DNA of 64,000 bases from Paraburkholderia sejongensis (GTDB lineage Bacteria; Pseudomonadota; Gammaproteobacteria; Burkholderiales; Burkholderiaceae): positions 1 through 64,000 of the forward strand of contig NZ_JAJITD010000020.1 of assembly GCF_020880815.1 (NCBI RefSeq), given 5' to 3'. Positions within the stretch are counted from its first letter, which is position 1, and every line of letters begins with the position of its first letter. The notes below the pieces were generated by a model. It was not told the origin of the DNA, did not search any database, and saw nothing but the letters and a program-made list of their open reading frames with translations. Positions 48,777-56,903 of this stretch are shown here, one piece after another. The position numbers were made by a program, and so were the translations under genes.

Positions 48777-50684
48777 TTAAGCGACGCGCTTCACCGACGA
48801 TTGACCGCCGACCGCGCCGCTTGCAAGAAAGCGTTCGCGGATCGACCGGGCGATACCCGCTGCGTCCAGACCGCACGCGGCGAGCAGCTTGGCCGGGTCC
48901 CCGTGATCGATGAACCGGTCGGGGAGGCCCAATTGTAGTACGGGTCGCATAACCCCACTCTCGAGCAGGGCTTCGACGCAGGCCGAGCCCGCGCCGCCCA
49001 TGATGCAGCCTTCTTCGACGGTAACGATCGCGTCGTGGGTTTCGGCGAGCTGGCGCACGAGGTCGGCGTCGAGCGGCTTCACGAAGCGCATGTTCGCGAC
49101 GGTGGCGTCGAGCTGCTCGGCCGCCGCCAGCGACGGCGCGACCATCGTGCCGAACGCCAGAATCGCGATCCGCTTGCCGGCCGGTTGCGAGGTCTCGCGA
49201 CGCACTTCGCCCTTGCCGATCGGCAGCGCGCTCATCTGCTTGACCGTCGCGACACCGGTTCCCGCGCCGCGCGGATAACGCACCGCGGTCGGGTTCGGCT
49301 GTTGCAGCGCGGTGTACAGCATCTGGCGGCACTCGTTTTCGTCCGACGGCGCCATCACGGTCATGTTCGGGATGCAGCGCATGAACGCGAGGTCGTACGC
49401 GCCGGCGTGAGTCGCGCCGTCCGCGCCGACGAGGCCCGCGCGGTCGATTGCGAACACGACCGGCAGGTTCTGCAGTGCGACGTCGTGGATCAGTTGGTCA
49501 TACGCGCGTTGCAGGAACGTCGAGTAGATCGCGACGACCGGCTTCATGCCGTCCGCGGCGAGACCGCCGGCGAAGGTCACCGCGTGCTGCTCGGCGATGC
49601 CGACGTCGAAGTAGCGATCCGGGAAGCGCTTTTCGAATTCGACGAGGCCCGAGCCTTCGCGCATTGCCGGCGTAATGCCAACCACGCGCGAATCGAGTTC
49701 GGCCGCGTCGCACAGCCATTCGCCGAACACCTGGGTGTAGGTCTTCTTCGACGGCGTCGCCGCCGGCTTGATGCCCTCGGCCGGATTGAACTTGCCCGGG
49801 CCGTGGTACAGCACCGGATCGGCTTCGGCCAGCTTGTAACCCTGGCCTTTCTTCGTGACGACGTGCAGGAATTGCGGACCGCGCAGTTCCTTGATGTTCT
49901 GCAGCGTCGGGATTAGCGAGTCGAGGTCGTGACCGTCGATCGGGCCGATGTAGTTGAAGCCGAACTCTTCGAACAGCGTAGCCGGCACGATCATGCCCTT
50001 CGCGTGCTCTTCGAGCTTGCGGGCGAGATCGAGCATCGGCGGCGCGACGCGCAGCACGCGTTCGACGCCGGCGCGCGCAGCCGCGTAGAAGCGGCCCGAC
50101 ATCAGACGCGCGAGATGGCGATTGAGCGCGCCGACCGGCGGCGAGATCGACATATCGTTGTCGTTGAGGATCACCAGCAGCGGCACGTCGTCTTCGACGC
50201 CCGCGTTGTTCATCGCCTCGAAGGCCATGCCGGCCGTCATCGCGCCGTCGCCGATCACGGCGATGCCCATCCGGTTGTCGCCCTGCAGCTTGCTCGCGAC
50301 CGCCATGCCGAGCGCGGCCGAAATCGACGTGCTCGAATGCGCGGTGCCGAACGTGTCGTACTCGGATTCGTCGCGTTTCGGGAAGCCCGAAATGCCGTTC
50401 AGCTGACGCAGCGTGTGCATCTGGTCGCGGCGGCCGGTCAGGATCTTGTGCGGATAGGTTTGATGGCCCACGTCCCAGACGATGCGGTCGTGCGGCGTGT
50501 CGAACACATAGTGCAGAGCAATGGTCAACTCGACCGTGCCGAGGTTGGACGAGAGATGGCCGCCCGTCTGCGACACGCTGTCGAGCACAAAGGCGCGCAA
50601 CTCGTCGGCAAGCGGTTGCAATTGGCGGCGATCGAGGCGGCGCAGGGCTGCCGGGTCGTCGATGGTTTTCAGCAAGTCGTACAT
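48777..50684 (-). CDS. dxs: 1-Deoxy-D-xylulose-5-phosphate synthase
   Basis: A 635-residue thiamine-diphosphate enzyme of the MEP isoprenoid pathway. TPP motif VIGDGAMTAGMAFEAMNNAG with NDND; IVWDVGHQTYPHKILTGR near 65-82; transketolase pyrimidine domain EQHAVTFAGGLA. The start is the ATG at 50684; the longer frame to 50729 lacks support. Same direction as ispA and xseB, so precursor supply and prenyl chain building are co-located. Confidence 0.96.
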   Translation of the reverse strand: MYDLLKTIDDPAALRRLDRRQLQPLADELRAFVLDSVSQTGGHLSSNLGTVELTIALHYVFDTPHDRIVWDVGHQTYPHKILTGRRDQMHTLRQLNGISGFPKRDESEYDTFGTAHSSTSISAALGMAVASKLQGDNRMGIAVIGDGAMTAGMAFEAMNNAGVEDDVPLLVILNDNDMSISPPVGALNRHLARLMSGRFYAAARAGVERVLRVAPPMLDLARKLEEHAKGMIVPATLFEEFGFNYIGPIDGHDLDSLIPTLQNIKELRGPQFLHVVTKKGQGYKLAEADPVLYHGPGKFNPAEGIKPAATPSKKTYTQVFGEWLCDAAELDSRVVGITPAMREGSGLVEFEKRFPDRYFDVGIAEQHAVTFAGGLAADGMKPVVAIYSTFLQRAYDQLIHDVALQNLPVVFAIDRAGLVGADGATHAGAYDLAFMRCIPNMTVMAPSDENECRQMLYTALQQPNPTAVRYPRGAGTGVATVKQMSALPIGKGEVRRETSQPAGKRIAILAFGTMVAPSLAAAEQLDATVANMRFVKPLDADLVRQLAETHDAIVTVEEGCIMGGAGSACVEALLESGVMRPVLQLGLPDRFIDHGDPAKLLAACGLDAAGIARSIRERFLASGAVGGQSSVKRVA

Positions 50685-50771
50685 CGTCGTTCCATTGTAG
50701 GAAAACTTACGCGCCCGCACTTCATACATGCACCCCGGGGATGGAAGGTGCGCGGCGGCGGGCTTTCGCGT

Positions 50772-51653
50772 TCAGCTGACCCGGTTCACCACCAGGTCGG
50801 CCAGTTCGGCAAGGCGCTGTGCGCGCGCGCCGAACGGCGCGAGCGCGGCGTGGGCGTCGCTGCGCAGTTGCGCGGCGAGCGCGCGCGACGCGTCGAGCCC
50901 GATAATCGACACGTAGGTCGGCTTGCCGTCCTTCGCGTCTTTGCCGGCGGTCTTGCCGAGCGTCGCGGAGTCGGTCGTGACGTCGAGAATGTCGTCGACG
51001 ACCTGAAACGCGAGGCCGACCGCGGCGGCATATGCGTCGAGCGAACGCAGGGCGTCCGCATCCGGCGTGTCGCCGGCCAGCGCGCCCATGCGCACGGCCG
51101 CGCGCAGCAGCGCGCCGGTTTTCATCCGGTGCATGGTTTCGAGTTGCGGGCGCGTCAGCGTATGGCCGACGCTCGCCAGATCGATCGCCTGCCCGCCGCA
51201 CATGCCGAGCGAGCCGCTCGCGAATGCGAGTTCGCGCACCAGCGACGCCTGTTGCTGCGGCGCCAGCACGTCCGAAGTCAGCACCACGAATGCCTGCGAC
51301 TGCAGCGCGTCGCCGACCAGCAGCGCGGTCGCTTCGTCATACTTGACGTGGACCGTCGGCTTGCCGCGGCGCAGTTCGTCGTCGTCCATACACGGCATGT
51401 CGTCGTGCACGAGCGAATACACGTGGATCATTTCCAGCGCGGCCGCGGCCGCGTCGAGGCACTCGGCGCGCGCGCCGGTCAGCTCGCCGGCCGCGTGGCA
51501 CAAGAGCGGCCGCACCCGTTTGCCGCCGCCGAGCACTGCGTAGCGCATCGCTTCATGCAGTTTGGCGGGTTCGGTGGTCTCGGCCGGCAGGTAGTTTTCC
51601 AGCGCCGTTTCGACGCGTTCGAGCACCGAGCGCGTCCATTGTTCGAATGTCAT
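50772..51653 (-). CDS. ispA: Farnesyl diphosphate synthase (polyprenyl synthetase)
   Basis: A 293-residue trans-prenyltransferase. First Asp-rich motif HDDMPCMDDDELRRG and second VVDDILDVT; GGGKRVRPLLC near 46-56. The residues before the first motif (Tyr-Ser-Leu-Val) fit a farnesyl-length product. Its ATG overlaps the xseB stop by four bases. Confidence 0.95.
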   Translation of the reverse strand: MTFEQWTRSVLERVETALENYLPAETTEPAKLHEAMRYAVLGGGKRVRPLLCHAAGELTGARAECLDAAAAALEMIHVYSLVHDDMPCMDDDELRRGKPTVHVKYDEATALLVGDALQSQAFVVLTSDVLAPQQQASLVRELAFASGSLGMCGGQAIDLASVGHTLTRPQLETMHRMKTGALLRAAVRMGALAGDTPDADALRSLDAYAAAVGLAFQVVDDILDVTTDSATLGKTAGKDAKDGKPTYVSIIGLDASRALAAQLRSDAHAALAPFGARAQRLAELADLVVNRVS

Positions 51654-51958
51654 AGGTCGTCCCCGCTTTCAGTAGCGGCTGTGCCTGCGGTATTCATGGG
51701 TAACGGCTTGAGCGTCTCGCCATCCAGCACCCGCACCTGCTGCTCGACCTTCTCGAGCTGCTGTTGACAGAATGCGACAAGTGCCGCGCCGCGACGGTAC
51801 GCGGCCAGCGATTCCTCGAGGCTCAGGCTGCCGCCTTCCATGCGCGCGACGAGCTCTTCCAGTTCCGCCTGCGCAGCCTCGTAATTCTCCGGCAGCGGCG
51901 CGTTGTCGCCGGATTCGGCTGACGCGACGGGGGAATCTTTCGATGCGGTCTTCGCCAT
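51650..51958 (-). CDS. xseB: Exodeoxyribonuclease VII small subunit
   Basis: A 102-residue XseB: ENYEAAQAELEELVARMEGG, then SLSLEESLAAYRRGAALVAF, then a helical QQQLEKVEQQVRVL. It pairs with XseA, encoded elsewhere. ATG at 51958 is chosen over a TTG at 51970. First gene of xseB-ispA-dxs. Confidence 0.93.
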   Translation of the reverse strand: MAKTASKDSPVASAESGDNAPLPENYEAAQAELEELVARMEGGSLSLEESLAAYRRGAALVAFCQQQLEKVEQQVRVLDGETLKPLPMNTAGTAATESGDDL

Positions 51959-52278
51959 GAATAGTCGCAAAATTAAAACAAGTCGGACATTCTACGGCAA
52001 AAGCGCCAGGTTCGACCCTCTCGCGACCGCGCGCTCCGCCTTGCCACCCCGTTTGCACCTTTTTCGCCGCACGCTTTTGCAGCGCTTCGACCCGCAAGTC
52101 TCGCAGAAAAAAATCCGAGGGTCTGCGGCGAAAATGCCGAACTTTCTCGACATTTTTGACCCAAATCAGTCACTTAAGCGCCCCAGCAGCGGGGAAACAG
52201 GTATAATCGCCGGTTCCCTAAATCGAATCTATCGATGGTTGGGTTGTTCACTGCTTTCACGTCTTCACGGGAGTGGGA
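51959..52278. promoter_or_regulatory. xseB / Rieske oxygenase divergent region
   Basis: No gene in about 320 bp. A consensus rightward -10, TATAAT, lies at 52202-52207, without a matching -35, so the oxygenase promoter may need an activator. The A/T-rich part at 52100-52170 is a likely regulatory area. Confidence 0.45.
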
Positions 52279-53385
52279 ATGTCCAATCTGAGCAATGCAT
52301 TGCAGTTGCGGTCTGTCCACAGCCAGCTGCCAGTCACGGCTTACTTTGACGAAGCGCTTCTTACGCGCGAAATCGACACCCTTTTCAAGAAAGGTCCTCG
52401 CTACGTCGGCCACGATCTGATGGTGCCCGAAGCGGGGGATTATTTTGCCTTGCCCAGCGAACGCGAGGGGCGGGTGCTCGTCCGTAACCAGCAGTCGCAA
52501 GTCGAACTGCTGTCGAACGTCTGCCGGCATCGCCAGGCCATCATGCTCAACGGCCGCGGCCAGACGCAGAACATCGTCTGCCCACTGCATCGGTGGACCT
52601 ATGACCTGAAAGGCGAGCTGCTCGGCGCGCCGCATTTCGCGGACAACCCCTGCCTGAATCTCGGCGCGACACCGCTGCAGAACTGGCAAGGCCTGCTGTT
52701 CGAGGCGCAGGGCCGCGATGTCGCGAAAGATCTCGCGCGCCTCGGCCCGAGCCGCCACTTCGATTTTTCGGGCTTCATGTTCGATCACGTCGAAGTCCAC
52801 GAGTGCAACTACAACTGGAAGACCTTCATCGAGGTCTATCTGGAGGACTATCACGTCGCGCCGTTCCATCCGGGCCTGGGCAGCTTCGTCAATTGCGACG
52901 ATCTGACGTGGGAGTTCGGCGACTGGTACAGCGTGCAGACGGTCGGCGTGCACAAGGCGCTCGAGCAGCCGGGCAGCCCGACATACCGCAAGTGGCACGA
53001 CGAAGTGCTGCGCTTTCGCGGCGGCAACCCGCCCGAGTTCGGCGCGATCTGGATGGTGTACTACCCGGGCATCATGATCGAGTGGTACCCGCACGTGCTG
53101 GTCGTGTCGTGGCTGATTCCGCGCGGTCCGCAGCAAACCACCAACGTGGTGGAGTTCTATTACCCCGAGGAAATCGCGCTGTTCGAACGCGACTTCGTCG
53201 AAGCCGAGCGCGCCGCCTATATGGAGACGGCCCGCGAAGACGATGAAATCGCCGAGCGCATGGACGCCGGCCGGCTCGCGCTGATGGAGCGCGGCGAGTC
53301 GCAGGTCGGTCCGTATCAGAGCCCGATGGAAGACGGCATGCAGCACTTCCACGAGTTCTTGCGCCGCGAGCTCGGCACGATCTGA
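52279..53385 (+). CDS. Rieske non-heme iron oxygenase, alpha-subunit type
   Basis: A 368-residue oxygenase. Rieske ligands are Cys82, His84, Cys101 and His104 (CRH, 16 residues, CPLH). The mononuclear iron site is in FIEVYLEDYHVAPFHPG with His192 and His197. It hydroxylates or demethylates an unknown substrate and needs a separate reductase, not present nearby. It is divergent from xseB-ispA-dxs, so a role with an isoprenoid compound is possible but unproved. The start is the ATG at 52279 behind GGGAGTGG. Confidence 0.88.
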   Translation: MSNLSNALQLRSVHSQLPVTAYFDEALLTREIDTLFKKGPRYVGHDLMVPEAGDYFALPSEREGRVLVRNQQSQVELLSNVCRHRQAIMLNGRGQTQNIVCPLHRWTYDLKGELLGAPHFADNPCLNLGATPLQNWQGLLFEAQGRDVAKDLARLGPSRHFDFSGFMFDHVEVHECNYNWKTFIEVYLEDYHVAPFHPGLGSFVNCDDLTWEFGDWYSVQTVGVHKALEQPGSPTYRKWHDEVLRFRGGNPPEFGAIWMVYYPGIMIEWYPHVLVVSWLIPRGPQQTTNVVEFYYPEEIALFERDFVEAERAAYMETAREDDEIAERMDAGRLALMERGESQVGPYQSPMEDGMQHFHEFLRRELGTI

Positions 53386-53418
53386 GCCGCGCCGCCTGGT
53401 GCTGCAAGCAACACAAGG

Positions 53419-53446
53419 AAAGACGGGCTGCGGCCCGTCTTTTTTG
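53419..53446 (+). terminator. Intrinsic terminator of Rieske gene
   Basis: AGACGGGC and GCCCGTCT form a hairpin that runs into six T residues. Confidence 0.9.
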
Positions 53447-53533
53447 TTTAGACTACCCACATAGACCGGCCACCCGCCCGCCGCATCGAAACACGCGGCC
53501 CGGAGCCGCCATCGCCTGCATCGAGGAGACATC

Positions 53534-54403
53534 ATGCCCCATACCCACTACACCACCCTGATCTCCGCGACCAATCTGGCCGAGCGGCTCGCCGCCGCGC
53601 CGGGCAGCGTCTTCGTGATCGACTGCCGGTTCGATCTCACCGATCCGGAGGCGGGCGAAAAAGCCTATCTGGCCGGCCATCTGCCGGGTGCGCATTTTCT
53701 GCATCTCGATCGCGATCTGTCCGGGCCGAAGACCGGCTCGAACGGCCGGCATCCGTTGCCGGATCGCGCGCGGCTCGTCGAGACGCTCAAATCGCGCGGG
53801 CTCAAGCAGGGCCAGCAGGTCGTCGCTTACGACGCGCAAGGAGGCATGTACGCGGCGCGAATCTGGTGGCTGTTGCGCTGGCTCGGTCACGACGCGGTGG
53901 CGCTGCTCGACGGCGGATTGCAGGCCTGGCAAGCCGCCGGCCAGCCGTTGACGCAGGACGCGCCCGCCCAGGACACCGGCGACTTCAAGCCGGCCGCGCC
54001 GCTCGCGGTCACCGTCGATGCACAGACGGTCGAGCGCAATCTCGGCTCGAAGGAACGCGTGGTCGTGGATGCGCGCGCGGCCGACCGCTATCGCGGCGAA
54101 AACGAGACGCTCGATCGCGTCGGCGGCCATATCCCGGGCGCGCTGAATCGCTTCTTCAAGGACAATCTGACCGCCGACGGCCGCTTCAAGCCCGCCCACA
54201 CGCTGCGCGAGGAATTCCACGCGCTGCTCGGCGACACCCCGCCCGAGCACGTGGTGCTGCAATGCGGCTCGGGCGTGACCGCCTGTGTCAATTCGCTCGC
54301 GATGGAAATTGCCGGCCTGCACGGCTCCGCGTTGTACGCGGGCTCGTGGAGCGAATGGAGTTCGGACCCGAAGCGGCCGGTCGCGACCGGCCCGAATCCT
54401 TAA
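53534..54403 (+). CDS. sseA: Sulfurtransferase (thiosulfate/3-mercaptopyruvate type)
   Basis: A 289-residue two-domain rhodanese. N-domain: VIDCRFDLTDPEAGEKAYLAGHLPGAHF. C-domain catalytic loop LQCGSGVTAC. The CGSGVTA loop fits 3-mercaptopyruvate sulfurtransferases better than CRKGVT thiosulfate types. Starts after a GAGGAGACATC site. Own transcript, convergent with the next gene. Confidence 0.9.
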   Translation: MPHTHYTTLISATNLAERLAAAPGSVFVIDCRFDLTDPEAGEKAYLAGHLPGAHFLHLDRDLSGPKTGSNGRHPLPDRARLVETLKSRGLKQGQQVVAYDAQGGMYAARIWWLLRWLGHDAVALLDGGLQAWQAAGQPLTQDAPAQDTGDFKPAAPLAVTVDAQTVERNLGSKERVVVDARAADRYRGENETLDRVGGHIPGALNRFFKDNLTADGRFKPAHTLREEFHALLGDTPPEHVVLQCGSGVTACVNSLAMEIAGLHGSALYAGSWSEWSSDPKRPVATGPNP

Positions 54404-54427
54404 GCCCTGAAGCGCCGGCCGCGCGCG

Positions 54428-55300
54428 TCACGCGACGCCGTGCTGCTTGAACCACACCAGCGCGCGACGCCAGCCATCCTCCGCATCGGCCTTGCGATAG
54501 CTCGGCCGGTAGTCCGCGAAGAACGCGTGGCCCGCATCGTCGTACACGACGAACTGCGAGCCGCGCCCCACCGCGGGACCTCGCGCGATCGCCTGTTTCA
54601 TCTGCTCGAGCGTGTCCTGCGGAATGCTCTGATCCTGGCGCCCGTACATTCCGAGCACCGGCGCATGCAGATTCGCGACGAGATCGATCGGATTGGCCGG
54701 CGTGTTCTCGGTCTTCGCGCCCGTCACGCGGCCATACCAGGCCGCGCCCGCCTTCACGCGCGGATTGTGCTCCGCGTATAGCCACGCGATGCGCCCGCCC
54801 CAGCAAAAGCCGTTCACGCCCAGCCGGTTCAAGTCGCCGCCATGCGCGCCCGCCCACGCAGCGGCCGCATCCAGATCGGCCAGCACCTGCTGGTCGGGCA
54901 CCTTGCTGACCAGTTGCTCGTTCAACTGCTGCATGCTCGTGAAGACGGTCGGGTCGCCTTGCCGCTCGTACAGGTCGGGCGCGATCGCCAGATAGCCCTG
55001 CTTCGCGAAGCGCCGGCAGACGTCGGCGATATGCTCGTGCACGCCGAAAATTTCATGCACGACGAGGATCACCGGCAGATCGGTCTTGCCCTTCGGTTGC
55101 GCGCGATAGGCCGGCACCAGCGTGCCGCCCGACTGGAACGCGACTTCGCCGGCTTCGAGGCCGTCGCTGTCGGTGTGGATGGTCTGCGCCGACACCGGCA
55201 GCACGGCCGCGGCGAAGCCGGTGCCGAGCGCGGCCTTGATGAAGGTACGGCGGTCAAACGGAACGTGCGGGATCAGGCTGTCGATTTCGGGTTCCAGCAT
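54428..55300 (-). CDS. Dienelactone hydrolase family protein, Tat-exported
   Basis: A 290-residue alpha/beta hydrolase with a twin-arginine signal (DRRTFIKAALGTG, residues about 16-28). The triad is visible: nucleophile Cys in GFCWGG, Asp in GRQDQSI, His in DAGHAFF; HEIFG carries the usual activating Glu. Exported DLH-like proteins have mostly unknown substrates. The start at 55300 follows GAGGAGCGCCGC. Confidence 0.9.
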   Translation of the reverse strand: MLEPEIDSLIPHVPFDRRTFIKAALGTGFAAAVLPVSAQTIHTDSDGLEAGEVAFQSGGTLVPAYRAQPKGKTDLPVILVVHEIFGVHEHIADVCRRFAKQGYLAIAPDLYERQGDPTVFTSMQQLNEQLVSKVPDQQVLADLDAAAAWAGAHGGDLNRLGVNGFCWGGRIAWLYAEHNPRVKAGAAWYGRVTGAKTENTPANPIDLVANLHAPVLGMYGRQDQSIPQDTLEQMKQAIARGPAVGRGSQFVVYDDAGHAFFADYRPSYRKADAEDGWRRALVWFKQHGVA

Positions 55301-55391
55301 GCGGCGCTCCTCGGTTGGTTGATCGGATGCAACAGGATACGCGCGGAGCGCATCCCGTTGCAGATTCAACCATGAGCGCAGCGCGCGCGCC

Positions 55392-56747
55392 TCAGTGCAG
55401 CTTGACGCGCGGCAGCGTGGTGCGGCGCAGCCAGTGCGCGAACGTGTCGAGCACCATGCGCGGATAGCCGTGCAGCGCGGCGATATGCAGCCGGTACAGC
55501 GACATGTACATGAAGCGCGCGAACAGCCCTTCGATCAGCATGTTGCCGCCGATCACCCCGCCCATCAGATTGCCGACCGCGCTGAAGTGGCCGAGCGACA
55601 CCAGCGAGCCGAAGTCGCGATAGGTGAATTCCGGCAGCGGCCGGTTCTCGAGGCGGGCCGCCAGCGCCTTCAGCAAAAACGTTGCCTGCTGGTGCGCGGC
55701 CTGCGCGCGCGGCGGCACGTTGCGCTCGTTGCCCGGCCACTCGCAAGCGGCGCAGTCGCCGAGCGCGAAGATGTTGTCGTCGATTTCGGTTTGCAGCGTG
55801 CGGCGCACGGACAGCTGGCCGAGCCGGTTGACCGGCAGCCCGTCGAGTTGCCCCAGCACCGCCGGCGCCTTGATGCCGGCCGCCCACACCGTCAGATCGG
55901 CGCGCACCGTGTGACCGCTGGCGGTCCGGATAAAGCCGGGCGCAACCTCGGCCACGGTTTCGCCGATCATCAGCTTCACGCCGAGCTTGGTCAGCAATTC
56001 GGCGGTAGCCGTAGAGACACGTTCCTGCAGCGCCGGCAGAATACGCGGCCCCGCCTCGATCAACACGATGCCGACGTCATGGCGCGGGTCGAGCTTGTGC
56101 AACCCGTACGCGGACAACACCTGGGCGGTATTGCGCAATTCCGCCGACAACTCGACCCCGGTCGCGCCGCCGCCGACGATCGCCACCTGAATACGCGGTT
56201 CGCTGGTCGTCCAGGTGCCGGGGCCCGGGCGCGATTCGACCGGCTCGTGGGCCTGATGCTCGGCGCGCATGCAGGCCGCGATCAGGCGTTTGCGGAAACG
56301 CTCGGCCTGGCCGACGGTATCGAGTGCAATGGAGAATTCGGCCGCGCCCGGGACGCCGAAGAAGGCCGTGGTACTGCCGATCGCGATGACCAGCGTGTCG
56401 TACTCGAGCACGCGCTCTGGCAGCAGTTCGGCGCCGTCGTCGTCGAGCACGGTGCCCAGCGTGATGCGACGGCTCGCACGGTCGAGCCCGGTCAGCTCGC
56501 CCTGCTGGAACTCGAAGCCGTGCCAGCGCGCCTGCGCCGCGTATTCGAGTTCCTGCGTGAACGGATCCATGCTGCCGGCCGCCACCTCGTGCAGCAGCGG
56601 CTTCCAGATATGGGTCGGATTGCGGTCGACCAGCGTGACAAGGGCCTTCGCATCCTTGCCCTTCTTGCCGGCGCCGTAGCGATCGCCAAGACGGGTCGCC
56701 AGTTCCAGTCCGCCCGCACCTCCGCCAACGACGATAAATCGATGCAT
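55392..56747 (-). CDS. ndh: Type II NADH dehydrogenase
   Basis: A 451-residue flavoenzyme. FAD motif FIVVGGGAGGLELATRLG (residues 4-21), NADH motif VAIVGGGATGVELSAEL in the middle, and FALGDCAACEWPG near the C-terminal third. Several hydrophobic and amphipathic stretches at the C-terminus anchor it to the inner membrane. It feeds electrons to quinone without pumping protons. A large clean ATG start; no operon partner seen. Confidence 0.92.
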   Translation of the reverse strand: MHRFIVVGGGAGGLELATRLGDRYGAGKKGKDAKALVTLVDRNPTHIWKPLLHEVAAGSMDPFTQELEYAAQARWHGFEFQQGELTGLDRASRRITLGTVLDDDGAELLPERVLEYDTLVIAIGSTTAFFGVPGAAEFSIALDTVGQAERFRKRLIAACMRAEHQAHEPVESRPGPGTWTTSEPRIQVAIVGGGATGVELSAELRNTAQVLSAYGLHKLDPRHDVGIVLIEAGPRILPALQERVSTATAELLTKLGVKLMIGETVAEVAPGFIRTASGHTVRADLTVWAAGIKAPAVLGQLDGLPVNRLGQLSVRRTLQTEIDDNIFALGDCAACEWPGNERNVPPRAQAAHQQATFLLKALAARLENRPLPEFTYRDFGSLVSLGHFSAVGNLMGGVIGGNMLIEGLFARFMYMSLYRLHIAALHGYPRMVLDTFAHWLRRTTLPRVKLH

Positions 56748-56903
56748 TGCACTCTCCGTGTAGCCGATGAATTATGCGTCGCGACGCCGCGCACGAAGGC
56801 GCCGTTCCGGACCGATTGTCCTCGACCCACACGGGTAGCCACAAGTCTTCAAAACCCATGTGTGACATGCACACGACGTTATCGCGCGCGTGTCATGGCA
56901 ATG

